Of a DNA stretch of 64,000 nt, positions 1 through 7,867 are shown in pieces. Position numbers and translations under genes: made by a program. Source of the DNA: CAWALV01 sp963782965 (GTDB lineage: Bacteria; Actinomycetota; Actinomycetes; Acidothermales; Acidothermaceae); assembly GCA_963782965.1 (NCBI GenBank), contig CAWALV010000006.1, positions 2,046,001 through 2,110,000 on the forward strand, read 5' to 3'. Within the stretch, counting starts at the first letter, position 1; each line of letters starts with the position of its first letter. A model generated the notes under the pieces. That model was not told the DNA's origin, made no database searches, and saw nothing but the letters and a program-made list of their open reading frames with translations.

Positions 1-612
1 GTCTATCAGGTGCCGAGTGAGGTCGGTCAGTGGCGTAACGACGATCACGACATCGGCGTCGGGCAAGAGCGCCGGCAGTTCAGCGATGCCGTGCACCCCG
101 TCGTCCGGGCGGGGCCGGCGAGCGACCCGGGTCACGGTCGTCTCGAACGGCAGCAGCCGCCGTTCGATCGCCGCCCCGATCGAGCCGTACCCGACGATCA
201 GCACGTGCCGATCGGCCAGCGACGGCTTGGCGGCCGGCCGCCATTGCGCGGCGTCCTGCCCGCGCACGAAGTCGGGGATGCCGCGAAGCGACGCCAAGGT
301 GAGGGTCAGCGCCAGCTCGGCCGTGCTCGCGTCGTGGACGCCGCGCGCGCTGCACAGGGTGACCCCCGGCGGGACGAACGGCAGCGCGTGGTCGTAGCCG
401 GCCGTGAGGGTCTGCATGACCCGCAGCGCGGGCAGCTTGGCGGCGAGTTCGAGCGGTTCGACCCCGAACGAGTACGGGACGACGTAGAACTCGACCTCGG
501 CCGCCGAGGCCGGCACGTCGTCGGCACCGGTGTAGAGGTCGGTGCTGATGTCCAGGCCGAGCGTGGCGAGTTCGGTCGCGAACTCGGGATAGGGCACCCA
601 GGCCTGCACCAT
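1..612 (-). CDS. D-2-hydroxyacid dehydrogenase, NAD-binding family (3' end outside window)
   Basis: The first 204 residues are visible and the frame is open to the window edge, so the C-terminus is missing. A Rossmann dinucleotide-binding motif (VGYGSIG, glycines at 141-146) sits in the second domain after a short N-terminal catalytic-domain half, and the stretch TAGYDHALP matches the usual 'agyd' region of 2-hydroxyacid dehydrogenases. The ATG at 612 is chosen because a purine-rich GAAGAGGCGAG lies directly upstream. The family reduces 2-keto acids with NAD(P)H or acts as phosphoglycerate dehydrogenase; the substrate cannot be told here. It follows the gatCAB operon on the same strand after about 160 bp that contain a perfect palindrome. 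Confidence 0.8.
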   Translation of the reverse strand, partial: MVQAWVPYPEFATELATLGLDISTDLYTGADDVPASAAEVEFYVVPYSFGVEPLELAAKLPALRVMQTLTAGYDHALPFVPPGVTLCSARGVHDASTAELALTLTLASLRGIPDFVRGQDAAQWRPAAKPSLADRHVLIVGYGSIGAAIERRLLPFETTVTRVARRPRPDDGVHGIAELPALLPDADVVIVVTPLTDLTRHLID

Positions 613-723
613 CTCGCCTCTTCCCGTGGCCGAACCGCGTCTCATCCGATTCTCTCTCGGCTTCGTTCCTGCCGCTGCCGCACCTCAGCAAGCCAACGCA
701 CCGGAGCCGCAGGCGGTTCGAAC

Positions 724-741
724 TGCCCGGCCGGCCGGGCA
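724..741. terminator. 18-bp perfect palindrome after gatB
   Basis: TGCCCGGCC followed directly by GGCCGGGCA forms an exact GC-only palindrome 30 bp past the gatB stop and before the next gene on the same strand. There is no T-run, so termination is inferred from position. It is the only structure seen in the 159-bp gap. Confidence 0.35.
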
Positions 742-771
742 AGCGACGGGCGGTGGATCAGACGGAGCGGT

Positions 772-2280
772 TCAGGCCGGTGGGCTCAGCTTTTGCAGGA
801 TGAGCTCGCGGACCCGGCCGGCGTCGGCCTGCCCGCGGGTGGTCTTCATGACGGCGCCGACCAGCGCGCCGGCGGCCGCGACCTTTCCGTCGCGAACCTT
901 CTGGGCGGCGTCGGGGTCGGCGGCGATCGCGGCGTCGACGGCAGCGCCGAGGGCTGCGTCGTCGGATACGACCTTCAGCCCGCGTGCCGCGACGACGGCG
1001 TCGGGAGCACCCTCCCCCGCGAGGACGCCGTCGAGCACCTGGCGGGCGAGCTTGTCGTTGAGCGTTCCGTCGGCGACGAGTTCGGCCAGCCTGGCGACGT
1101 CGTCCGGCGTGATGGGCAGGGTCGACACCTCGACGCCCCGCTCGTTGGCCTGCCGGGCGAGCTCGCCCATCCACCACTTGTAGGCATCGCGCGGCGCGGC
1201 GCCGGCCGCCACCGTAGCCTCGATCGGCTCGACCGCTCCGGCGTTGAGGGCGGCCTGCATGTCGAGCGCGGAGATACCCCACTCCTCGCGCAGCCGCCGG
1301 CGCCGTTCGAGCGGCAGCTCGGGCAACGTCGCGCGCAGCTGCTCGACCCAGTCGGTCGCGGGTGCGATCGGCACCAGATCGGGCTCGGGGAAGTAGCGGT
1401 AGTCCTCCGCCTCCTCCTTGCTGCGCCCGGACGTCGTGACGCCGGTGTCCTCGTGAAAGTGGCGAGTCTCCTGCACCACGCGCCCGCCGGAGGCGAGCAG
1501 CGCAGCCTGCCGTTCGATTTCAGAGCGCACCGCCCGCTCGACCGAACGCAGCGAGTTGACGTTCTTTGTTTCCGAGCGGGTGCCCCACTGCATCGAGCCG
1601 ATCGGGTTCAGCGAAAGGTTCACGTCGCAGCGGAGTGAGCCCTCCTCCATCCGGACGTCGGAAACGCCCAGCGCGCGAAGCGTCTCGCGCAGCTCGGTGA
1701 CGTAGGCGCGCGCGACCTCGGGCGCAAGGCGCCCGGTGCCGGGCACCGGCTTGGTGACGATCTCGACCAGCGGGATGCCGGCGCGGTTGTAGTCGACGAG
1801 GGAGTGCGTCGCCCCGTGAATGCGCCCGGTCGAGCCGCCGACGTGCAGCGACTTGCCGGTGTCTTCCTCGAGATGCACGCGCTCGATGCCGACGCGCACG
1901 GTCTCGCCGTCGACCTCGACATCGAGGTAGCCATCGGTGCACAGCGGTTCGTCGTACTGCGAGATCTGGAAGTTCTTCGGCATGTCGGGGTAGAAGTAGT
2001 TCTTGCGAGCGAACCTGCACCACGAGGCGATCGTGCAGTGCAGCGCGAGACCGATCCGGATGGTCGACTCGATCGCGACCGCGTTCGCCACCGGCAAAGC
2101 GCCGGGGAGCCCGAGGCACACCGGGCACACGTGGCTGTTGGGTTCGCCACCGAACGCCGTCGCGCAACCGCAGAACATCTTCGAGTTCGTGCCGAGTTCG
2201 ACATGCGTTTCGAGACCGAACACCGGCTCGAAGTGTGCGAACGCGTCGTCGTAAGCGGATGTCACGTCTGCCGATGTCAC
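772..2280 (-). CDS. gatB: Asp-tRNA(Asn)/Glu-tRNA(Gln) amidotransferase subunit B
   Basis: GatB (502 aa) phosphorylates the mischarged Glu-tRNA(Gln) or Asp-tRNA(Asn) and receives ammonia from GatA, giving Gln-tRNA(Gln) or Asn-tRNA(Asn). The family's GLETHVEL start region, the metal-binding cysteines in MFCGCATAF and CPVCLGLPG, and the YQ/helical C-terminal tail (ILQKLSPPA) are all present. The start is the GTG at 2280, which overlaps the gatA TGA as GTGA; the open frame extends about 12 codons further upstream but those residues do not belong to the family. Third gene of gatC-gatA-gatB. Length is normal. Confidence 0.97.
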   Translation of the reverse strand: MTSADVTSAYDDAFAHFEPVFGLETHVELGTNSKMFCGCATAFGGEPNSHVCPVCLGLPGALPVANAVAIESTIRIGLALHCTIASWCRFARKNYFYPDMPKNFQISQYDEPLCTDGYLDVEVDGETVRVGIERVHLEEDTGKSLHVGGSTGRIHGATHSLVDYNRAGIPLVEIVTKPVPGTGRLAPEVARAYVTELRETLRALGVSDVRMEEGSLRCDVNLSLNPIGSMQWGTRSETKNVNSLRSVERAVRSEIERQAALLASGGRVVQETRHFHEDTGVTTSGRSKEEAEDYRYFPEPDLVPIAPATDWVEQLRATLPELPLERRRRLREEWGISALDMQAALNAGAVEPIEATVAAGAAPRDAYKWWMGELARQANERGVEVSTLPITPDDVARLAELVADGTLNDKLARQVLDGVLAGEGAPDAVVAARGLKVVSDDAALGAAVDAAIAADPDAAQKVRDGKVAAAGALVGAVMKTTRGQADAGRVRELILQKLSPPA

Positions 2281-3770
2281 AGCGCCGGAGCCTCCTCGAG
2301 CAAGGCGTGGCCCCACTTCTGCGCCAACGCTGCTTCGAGCGCCGCACCCACGCGGTACAGCCGGTCGTCGGCCAAGGCGGGCGCCATGATCTGGAAGCCG
2401 ACCGGCAACCCGTCGTCCGGTGAGAGGCCGGCGGGCAACGACATCGATGCGTTGCCGGCGAGGTTCGAGGGGATCGTGTCGAGGTCGGCAAGGTACATCT
2501 TGAGCGGATCGTCGGTGCGCTCACCGATGCGGAACGCGGTGGTCGGGGTCGTCGGCGAGACCAGCACGTCGAAGCGTTCGAAGGCTGCCGCGAAGTCGCG
2601 ACTGATCAGCGTGCGCACCTTCTGCGCCGACCCGTAGTACGCGTCGTAGTAGCCGCTCGACAGCGCGTACGTGCCCAGCATGATGCGCCGCTTCACTTCC
2701 GGCCCGAAGCCGGCGGCCCGGGTCAGCGCCATCACCTCCTCGGCGCTACGCGTGCCGTCGTCACCGACCCGCAGGCCGTAACGCATCGCGTCGAAGCGTG
2801 CCAGGTTCGACGACGCCTCACTCGGAGCGATCAGATAGTAGGCCGCCATGGCGTAGTCGAAGTTGGGGCAGCTCACCTCACCGACTTCGGCGCCGAGAGA
2901 TGCGAGCAACTCCACAGACTCGCCGAACCGCAGCCGCACGCCGTGGTCGTAGCCGTCGCCGTCGAGTTCGCGGACGACGCCCACGCGCAGCCCTCGCACG
3001 TCGGCCTGCCGCGCTGCTTCGACGACGGGCGGCACCGGTGCGTCGATCGACGTCGAGTCGAGGGGGTCGTGACCGCCGATCGCTGCGTGCAGCAACGCGC
3101 CGTCGAGCACGGTTCGGGCGAACGGGCCGGCCTGGTCGAGGGAGGAGGAGAACGCGACGAGGCCGTACCGCGAGACTCCCCCGTAGGTCGGCTTCACCCC
3201 GACGATCCCGGTGACGGCGGCGGGCTGGCGGATCGAGCCTCCGGTGTCGGTGCCGATGGCCAGCGGTGCTTCGTAGCCGGCCACCGCGGCACTGGAACCG
3301 CCCGACGAGCCGCCGGGGATTCGCTCGAGATCCCACGGGTTGTGAGTAGTGCCGTACGCGGAGTTCTCGGTCGACGAGCCCATCGCGAACTCGTCCATGT
3401 TCGTCTTCCCGAGAATGACGACGCCGGCTTCGCGCAGCTTGCGGACGACGGTGGAGTCGTAGGGCGGACGCCAGCCTTGCAGGATCTTCGACCCACAGGT
3501 CGTAGGCACGCCCTGCTGGGCGAGGACGTCCTTCAACGCGAGCGGCACCCCGGCGAGCGGCCCGAGTGGCTCGCCGGCGTTGCGCCTGTCGTCGACGGCG
3601 CGGGCCGCCGCGAGAGCGCCGTCGGTGTCGACGTGCAGGAAGGCGTGCAAACTCGGATCGACAGCAGCGATGCGGTCGAGGTGGGCCTGCGCGATCTCGA
3701 CTGCAGACGCCTCGCCCGACTGCACGAGCTTGCCGAGTTCGAAGGCATCGAGCCGGGTCAGGTCAGCCAC
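2277..3770 (-). CDS. gatA: Asp-tRNA(Asn)/Glu-tRNA(Gln) amidotransferase subunit A
   Basis: GatA (497 aa) is the amidase that releases ammonia from glutamine and passes it to GatB. The amidase-signature Ser-cisSer-Lys triad is readable: Lys80 (LALKDVL), Ser155 (GGSSGGS) and Ser179 (TDTGGSIRQPA). The start is a GTG three bases past the gatC stop, with GGAG inside the gatC end as ribosome binding site, and the stop overlaps the gatB GTG, so the three subunits are translationally coupled. Length is typical. Confidence 0.97.
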   Translation of the reverse strand: MADLTRLDAFELGKLVQSGEASAVEIAQAHLDRIAAVDPSLHAFLHVDTDGALAAARAVDDRRNAGEPLGPLAGVPLALKDVLAQQGVPTTCGSKILQGWRPPYDSTVVRKLREAGVVILGKTNMDEFAMGSSTENSAYGTTHNPWDLERIPGGSSGGSSAAVAGYEAPLAIGTDTGGSIRQPAAVTGIVGVKPTYGGVSRYGLVAFSSSLDQAGPFARTVLDGALLHAAIGGHDPLDSTSIDAPVPPVVEAARQADVRGLRVGVVRELDGDGYDHGVRLRFGESVELLASLGAEVGEVSCPNFDYAMAAYYLIAPSEASSNLARFDAMRYGLRVGDDGTRSAEEVMALTRAAGFGPEVKRRIMLGTYALSSGYYDAYYGSAQKVRTLISRDFAAAFERFDVLVSPTTPTTAFRIGERTDDPLKMYLADLDTIPSNLAGNASMSLPAGLSPDDGLPVGFQIMAPALADDRLYRVGAALEAALAQKWGHALLEEAPAL

Positions 3771-3773
3771 GGC

Positions 3774-4070
3774 TCACTCCTCCTCGAGGATGCGCGGCAC
3801 CCGAAACCGCTGCTCCTCCGCGGCCGGCGCGCCCGCCAACGCCTGCGTCGGTTCTAGGGACGACCGGACAACGTCAGCGCGGAACACGTTCGTCAGCGGC
3901 AACGAGTGAGACGTCGGAGGAACGTCGGAGTCGGCGACCTCGCTGACCCGCGCTACGGCGCTGATGATGACGTCGAGCTGACCGGCCAGCCGGTCGAGCT
4001 CGTCGTCGGTCAGCGCGAGGCGCGAGAGCCGAGCCAGGTGCGCCGCCTCTTCTCGGGTGATCGACGGCAT
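3774..4070 (-). CDS. gatC: Asp-tRNA(Asn)/Glu-tRNA(Gln) amidotransferase subunit C
   Basis: GatC (98 aa) is the small subunit that stabilises GatA and GatB in the amidotransferase. The N-terminus MPSITREEAAHLARLSRLAL is the family signature. An ATG three codons upstream is also in frame, but the start at 4070 fits both homologs and the promoter: a TAGGAT box ends 7 nt before this ATG, so the mRNA probably begins at the start codon itself. First gene of the gatCAB operon. In many actinobacteria this operon supplies Gln-tRNA(Gln) because glutaminyl-tRNA synthetase is absent; whether that holds here is not visible. Confidence 0.95.
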   Translation of the reverse strand: MPSITREEAAHLARLSRLALTDDELDRLAGQLDVIISAVARVSEVADSDVPPTSHSLPLTNVFRADVVRSSLEPTQALAGAPAAEEQRFRVPRILEEE

Positions 4071-4077
4071 GAGCGCC

Positions 4078-4083
4078 ATCCTA
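4078..4083 (-). promoter_or_regulatory. -10 box of gatCAB, leaderless start
   Basis: TAGGAT on the minus strand, then 7 nt, then the gatC ATG at 4070. The expected transcription start coincides with the start codon. Confidence 0.5.
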
Positions 4084-4176
4084 GTGGTCCGTCACCGTCG
4101 CCCCCGGCGCCCTCTTACCGCCGCACCTGCGCCCTCGTCCCCGCTGGAGGAGGGGGCTGGGGCTTGCGGGCATCAG

Positions 4177-4218
4177 CGCGGAAAGTCTTCACCGCATAGG
4201 TGGCGGATTCTTTCCGCG
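4177..4218. terminator. Imperfect hairpin upstream of gatC
   Basis: CGCGGAAAG at 4177-4185 pairs with CTTTCCGCG at 4210-4218, and an inner CCGC/GCGG (4192-4195 with 4203-4206) continues the stem across an asymmetric loop. It lies between the GH43-like gene end and the gatC promoter. It may work with the adjacent hairpin at 4236-4269; function is inferred from position. Confidence 0.35.
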
Positions 4219-4235
4219 TTGCGGGTCGGGGAACG

Positions 4236-4269
4236 GTGTGGGGCGCCCGCCAGAGCGGGCGCCCCACAC
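4236..4269. terminator. 15-bp perfect hairpin after the GH43-like gene
   Basis: GTGTGGGGCGCCCGC at 4236-4250, loop CAGA, then the exact reverse complement at 4255-4269. It starts 28 bp past the minus-strand GH43-like stop. No clear T-run follows, which is common for actinobacterial terminators. Confidence 0.65.
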
Positions 4270-4296
4270 ACGCCGGTCAGTCAACCGTTCGACCGG

Positions 4297-6108
4297 TCAA
4301 CTGTTCGATCCGTAGTAACCCAACATGTTGTAGCCCTTGATGGCGGTGGTAACCAGCGGCCCGGGAGCCCCCGGCGAGCTGATCCCGTACGATCCCGAAC
4401 TCTCGTTTATCGTGAGGAAGACGTTCGTCGTTTGGTGTCCGCGGACGTTGTTACCCCACTGTGCGGTGATGTTGTACGGGTAGTACGGGTACCCGGCGGT
4501 CTGCTTGGGCAGGTCGGCCCAGACCTGGTTATTGCCTGCGGTGGAAACGTATTCATTATTCGTGTTCGCGACCAGTGCCAGATCGCTCCAGGACGAACTG
4601 TCGAAGTTCGGGAACTGGCTCGGATCGATCGGTATCGGGGCGGGGGCAAAATTCGGATCCTCCTCGAGCTGGAAGGTCTCGTACACGCCGGCCGCCGTGC
4701 GGCCGGTCGTGGCTAGCTCGCCATTCGTGTATCCGCTGGTGTTCAACATGGCGGAGACCAGGAAGTTGCTGACCTGATATTGCTGGCTCCCGCTGCCGTA
4801 GTACTTCGAGGCAGAGGGGTCGACGATGACCGAGTCGCCGAACAGCGACCCGCTCGCGCATTGTGCGAACGTCGGCAGGCTCCCAGCCGGGATGTTCTGC
4901 GGCCGAGTGGCCGTAGCGAACATGCCACCGCCGTACGCGATGCACTGCGCGTGCACCTTGCGAGCGTGCGGGGTGCCGCCGGGGCCGTCGTGATACACGA
5001 GAGCGATAGCACCGTTCGCGAGCGGCATGAGGCTCGCCTGGTCCGTGTAGTCGCTGCTGCTGCCGCACATCAGGATGCCGCCGTACTGGAACTGTGGGTC
5101 CGACGGATCGATGCTCGTCGCGGTTGCATAGGCGATGACCTCGTGGTTACTGCCCGGCTGGCCGAAGCTCGACGCGCACTGCTCCGGAGTCACCGCCGGC
5201 GTGGCAGCGAAGGTGAGAATGAACTGCCCGGGCTCGCCAAGGTGTAGACCTTGCCCCCAGCTCCCGGTGTTGTAGAGCTGCGGTCCTTCCATGTACGCGT
5301 GCTGCGTGCAATTCTTGTTGTCGGTGACGAAGCCGTCATGGCCCCACATCCCGCTGATGTAGATCTCGTTACCGTACGGGTGGTTCGGGTCTGACCACGC
5401 CGTCAGGTTCGAACCGAGCGTGCCGAGCGAGAGGTCGCCACAGTTGGCGCCACTCCCGTTGGCGTACACGAGGTAGTCGGTCTCACCGCCGTAGCCGCCC
5501 ACCCGATCGATGTCGGGGTCGCTGAGGTAACCGCCACGGAGGTTGGGGTTACCCTTCAGCGTCTTCAGCGGACTGTCGAGGGTGAAGGGCCCGAAGGGGC
5601 TGGACGAGTGAGCGATGACGGCGACGGACGACGTGTCAGGTGCCTTGGAGTTCGTGATGTCGGGGTCGAGCAGGAGGAAGCTGCCGTCCGGTGCGGTGAC
5701 AACGTTCGGTGCCCACAGATGCTTGGGGTAGGTGGCGCTGCCTGACGTCCAGAAACTGGCCGGCAGCTGGCTCTCCTTGAAGACGACGCCTTTGTACGTC
5801 CAGTTGACGCCGTCCGGCGACCAGAAGCCGAGGGTCTGATTCATCGGGAAGAAGGCGTTGGCGGTCGATCCGCCGGAGCTCAGGTCCTGCGAGGTGTACA
5901 TGCAGTAGCCGGACTGCCCGCTGTAGTAGCAGGGTTCGACGTCAGGGTCAGACGCATTGCCCGTGTAACCGGTCGAGGACTTGAACAGGTAGTCATTGGT
6001 CTGGTCGGCCGAGGCGACCTGAGGCGTCAGCGCAACGGCGCCGAGCGGTGCAGCAATGCTCGTCGCGACCCCCAACACGAGCAGCCGGAAGCGGATTTGT
6101 TTCTTCAT
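4297..6108 (-). CDS. Secreted glycoside hydrolase family 43-like protein
   Basis: A 603-residue exported protein. Residues 1-34 form a signal peptide (MKKQIRFR, a hydrophobic core, then AxA-type ASA|DQ). The body shows GH43 five-bladed-propeller features: an N-terminal Asp segment (NASDPDVEP, Asp54/Asp56), KHLWAPNVV near 130, a second Asp segment (LSDPDID, about 197-200) and the EGP general-acid motif (AYMEGPQLY, Glu274). Known family members cleave arabinan, xylan or related pentose side chains; the substrate is not predictable here. The ATG at 6108 follows AAAAGGACG. Many A/T-ending codons (ATT, AAT, GTA) contrast with the neighbours, which hints at acquisition. It separates gatC from the diguanylate cyclase and ligA genes. 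Confidence 0.72.
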   Translation of the reverse strand: MKKQIRFRLLVLGVATSIAAPLGAVALTPQVASADQTNDYLFKSSTGYTGNASDPDVEPCYYSGQSGYCMYTSQDLSSGGSTANAFFPMNQTLGFWSPDGVNWTYKGVVFKESQLPASFWTSGSATYPKHLWAPNVVTAPDGSFLLLDPDITNSKAPDTSSVAVIAHSSSPFGPFTLDSPLKTLKGNPNLRGGYLSDPDIDRVGGYGGETDYLVYANGSGANCGDLSLGTLGSNLTAWSDPNHPYGNEIYISGMWGHDGFVTDNKNCTQHAYMEGPQLYNTGSWGQGLHLGEPGQFILTFAATPAVTPEQCASSFGQPGSNHEVIAYATATSIDPSDPQFQYGGILMCGSSSDYTDQASLMPLANGAIALVYHDGPGGTPHARKVHAQCIAYGGGMFATATRPQNIPAGSLPTFAQCASGSLFGDSVIVDPSASKYYGSGSQQYQVSNFLVSAMLNTSGYTNGELATTGRTAAGVYETFQLEEDPNFAPAPIPIDPSQFPNFDSSSWSDLALVANTNNEYVSTAGNNQVWADLPKQTAGYPYYPYNITAQWGNNVRGHQTTNVFLTINESSGSYGISSPGAPGPLVTTAIKGYNMLGYYGSNS

Positions 6109-6425
6109 GCGCGTCCTTTTCTTGAGGCATAGAGGGATACGCGCGCACGACAAAGTCGGTCGACCAGCCGAAAACAACTTCACCTGGCCACCGCGGTGCG
6201 CGCTCTGTTTAGCAGGACGGCAAAACGACCGCGGCGACCAGGATCACCGGTGCAATGCGGTTCGAAGCCTGTCCCGCTCGATCAAACGTTCGTTGCGAGC
6301 AAGGTAGGGTCTCGCACGCCAAGCCGCAAGGCGCGAATTTGGACAGTTGGCTTTATTGGACACGCCGATCAACGACAGGGGCCGTATGTGACGCGATGCG
6401 CCGTCATGCGCGATAGGCGCCCGGT
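6109..6425 (-). other. 317-bp intergenic region, leader of the GH43-like gene
   Basis: No coding frame is supported here. It lies between the diguanylate cyclase stop and the GH43-like start, both on the minus strand. The only clear signal is a promoter at 6301-6329, which would leave a leader of about 190 nt. The leader has short inverted repeats but matches no riboswitch that I recognise. Confidence 0.5.
6301..6329 (-). promoter_or_regulatory. Promoter of the GH43-like gene
   Basis: Minus strand: TTGCGG (6324-6329), a 17-bp spacer, then TACCTT (6301-6306). This is a good match to the housekeeping sigma consensus of actinobacteria. Confidence 0.4.
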
Positions 6426-7742
6426 TCAAATAGGCGCAACGCTGCCCTGCGCTCCGGCGCTGGTCTCGAGGTCGACGAGACGCCGATCCCGGTCACGGCT
6501 CGGGTCGAAGACGGCGACCCCGCAGCCCGAACCCTTCGCGATGTACATGGCGTGGTCGGCGCGTCGGAGCAGGGCCGCGAATTCGCGCCCGTCTCGCGGA
6601 GCGAGCGCCACGCCGACACTGGTGGCGAGCTCCAGCGAAACACCGTGCACCTGAAACGACCCGTTGACCCGCTCGAGAATGCGAATCGCGGTCGTTCGGG
6701 CTTCCACCGGATCGAAGACCCCGCGCACCAGGATGACGAACTCGTCGCCTCCCACCCGTGCCACGACGTCACCCGGCCGGACGGCGGCCAGCAGCCGTTC
6801 GGCCACAACCTGCAGCAGCCGGTCACCTGCCGCATGCCCGAGCGTGTCGTTGACCTGCTTGAACTTGTCGACGTCGAGAACGAGCACGGCCAAACCCCGG
6901 CCGCCGCGATCGAGGTCGTCGAGCGCGGCAACAGCTTCGCGGTGCAACAACTCGCGGTTGCCCAACCCGGTGAGCTGGTCGTGCAACGCGTCGTGTTCGT
7001 GGACGGCGGACTTGTTGGCGTTGTGATACACGGTGAGTAGTGCCGGATAGAACAGCGCCACCAGCGGCCACATGTGAACCATCACCAGTAGCACGAGCGG
7101 CGACATGCTGACCAGCGCGAAGCACACGAAGAGGAGGTGTCGCTCGTCCTCACGAATGATCAGGCGGAGCGAGCGGCTCTCGCTCAGTGCCATCGCGATG
7201 TAGACGCTGCCGTTGTTGACGATGAGGTAGGTGACCGCCGCCAACCCGCCGGCGATGATCTCGACCAGCCGGATATGTGGCTCGGTGAAGCTCCAGGGGT
7301 GCCCTGCCGTCGCGGTGATGCCGTAGACATGCAGCACCGCCGAGGCTGCACTGATCGACAACACGTACTGGGCGATGTTGAAGAGGGCTCGGTGCAACGC
7401 TTGCCGGGCTACCACACCGCTGAGCGCCATGCTGACCACGCAGCACAGCGCGGCCACCGGCAGGCCGACCCGCAACAGCAAGGCGAAGACGAAGGTCGAA
7501 ACCGCGAACGAACCACCGGTTCCCGGCCGCCCGGGCACGACGGGCTGCACGGCCGTCACGATCATCGGCGCGACGATGAGCCACATCGCTGGAATGGTGG
7601 CGAGGTGCGCGACGTCGTGCCATTGGACATGACGCAGGGCGAGCACGAGGACGGCAGCTGCGGAGGCGACGACGACCGCCACGTAGTACCACAGCATCGA
7701 ACCAACCCGCAGCTGAACGCCGGGCTGGCGTGCCGTTGTCAT
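6426..7742 (-). CDS. Membrane-bound diguanylate cyclase (GGDEF)
   Basis: 438 residues. About six to eight hydrophobic segments fill residues 16-235, with no recognisable PAS or CHASE sensor; a GGDEF domain follows. The signature DQLTGLGNR starts at 255, the active site is GGDEF at 331-335, and an inhibitory RxxD site (RPGD, 322-325) sits five residues before it. It should make c-di-GMP from two GTP at the inner membrane face with product inhibition. Its neighbour downstream on the same strand is a secreted GH43-like protein, but a separate promoter appears to serve that gene. The start at 7742 is preceded by AGGGA. Confidence 0.9.
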   Translation of the reverse strand: MTTARQPGVQLRVGSMLWYYVAVVVASAAAVLVLALRHVQWHDVAHLATIPAMWLIVAPMIVTAVQPVVPGRPGTGGSFAVSTFVFALLLRVGLPVAALCCVVSMALSGVVARQALHRALFNIAQYVLSISAASAVLHVYGITATAGHPWSFTEPHIRLVEIIAGGLAAVTYLIVNNGSVYIAMALSESRSLRLIIREDERHLLFVCFALVSMSPLVLLVMVHMWPLVALFYPALLTVYHNANKSAVHEHDALHDQLTGLGNRELLHREAVAALDDLDRGGRGLAVLVLDVDKFKQVNDTLGHAAGDRLLQVVAERLLAAVRPGDVVARVGGDEFVILVRGVFDPVEARTTAIRILERVNGSFQVHGVSLELATSVGVALAPRDGREFAALLRRADHAMYIAKGSGCGVAVFDPSRDRDRRLVDLETSAGAQGSVAPI

Positions 7743-7867
7743 GGGGGTCCCTGCTGTAGCGGCCTTCTTTCGTCGGGCTCTGGATCTGTCGGTATCCGCG
7801 ACTCGCTACGCGATACTGCGTGCGGCCCATCCGGATCGCGCGCCCGGACCAGCGAAGGTTCGGGCAG

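Noticed and set aside
4276..4310. Imperfect 15-nt direct repeat (GTCAACYGTTCGA) at the GH43-like stop codon
   Set aside because: Real but short and imperfect; it only duplicates the last codons and stop, with no sign of an attachment site or mobile element.
6109..6425. c-di-GMP riboswitch before the GH43-like gene next to a diguanylate cyclase
   Set aside because: None of the conserved GEMM sequence blocks could be found; only a promoter and weak stems are visible.
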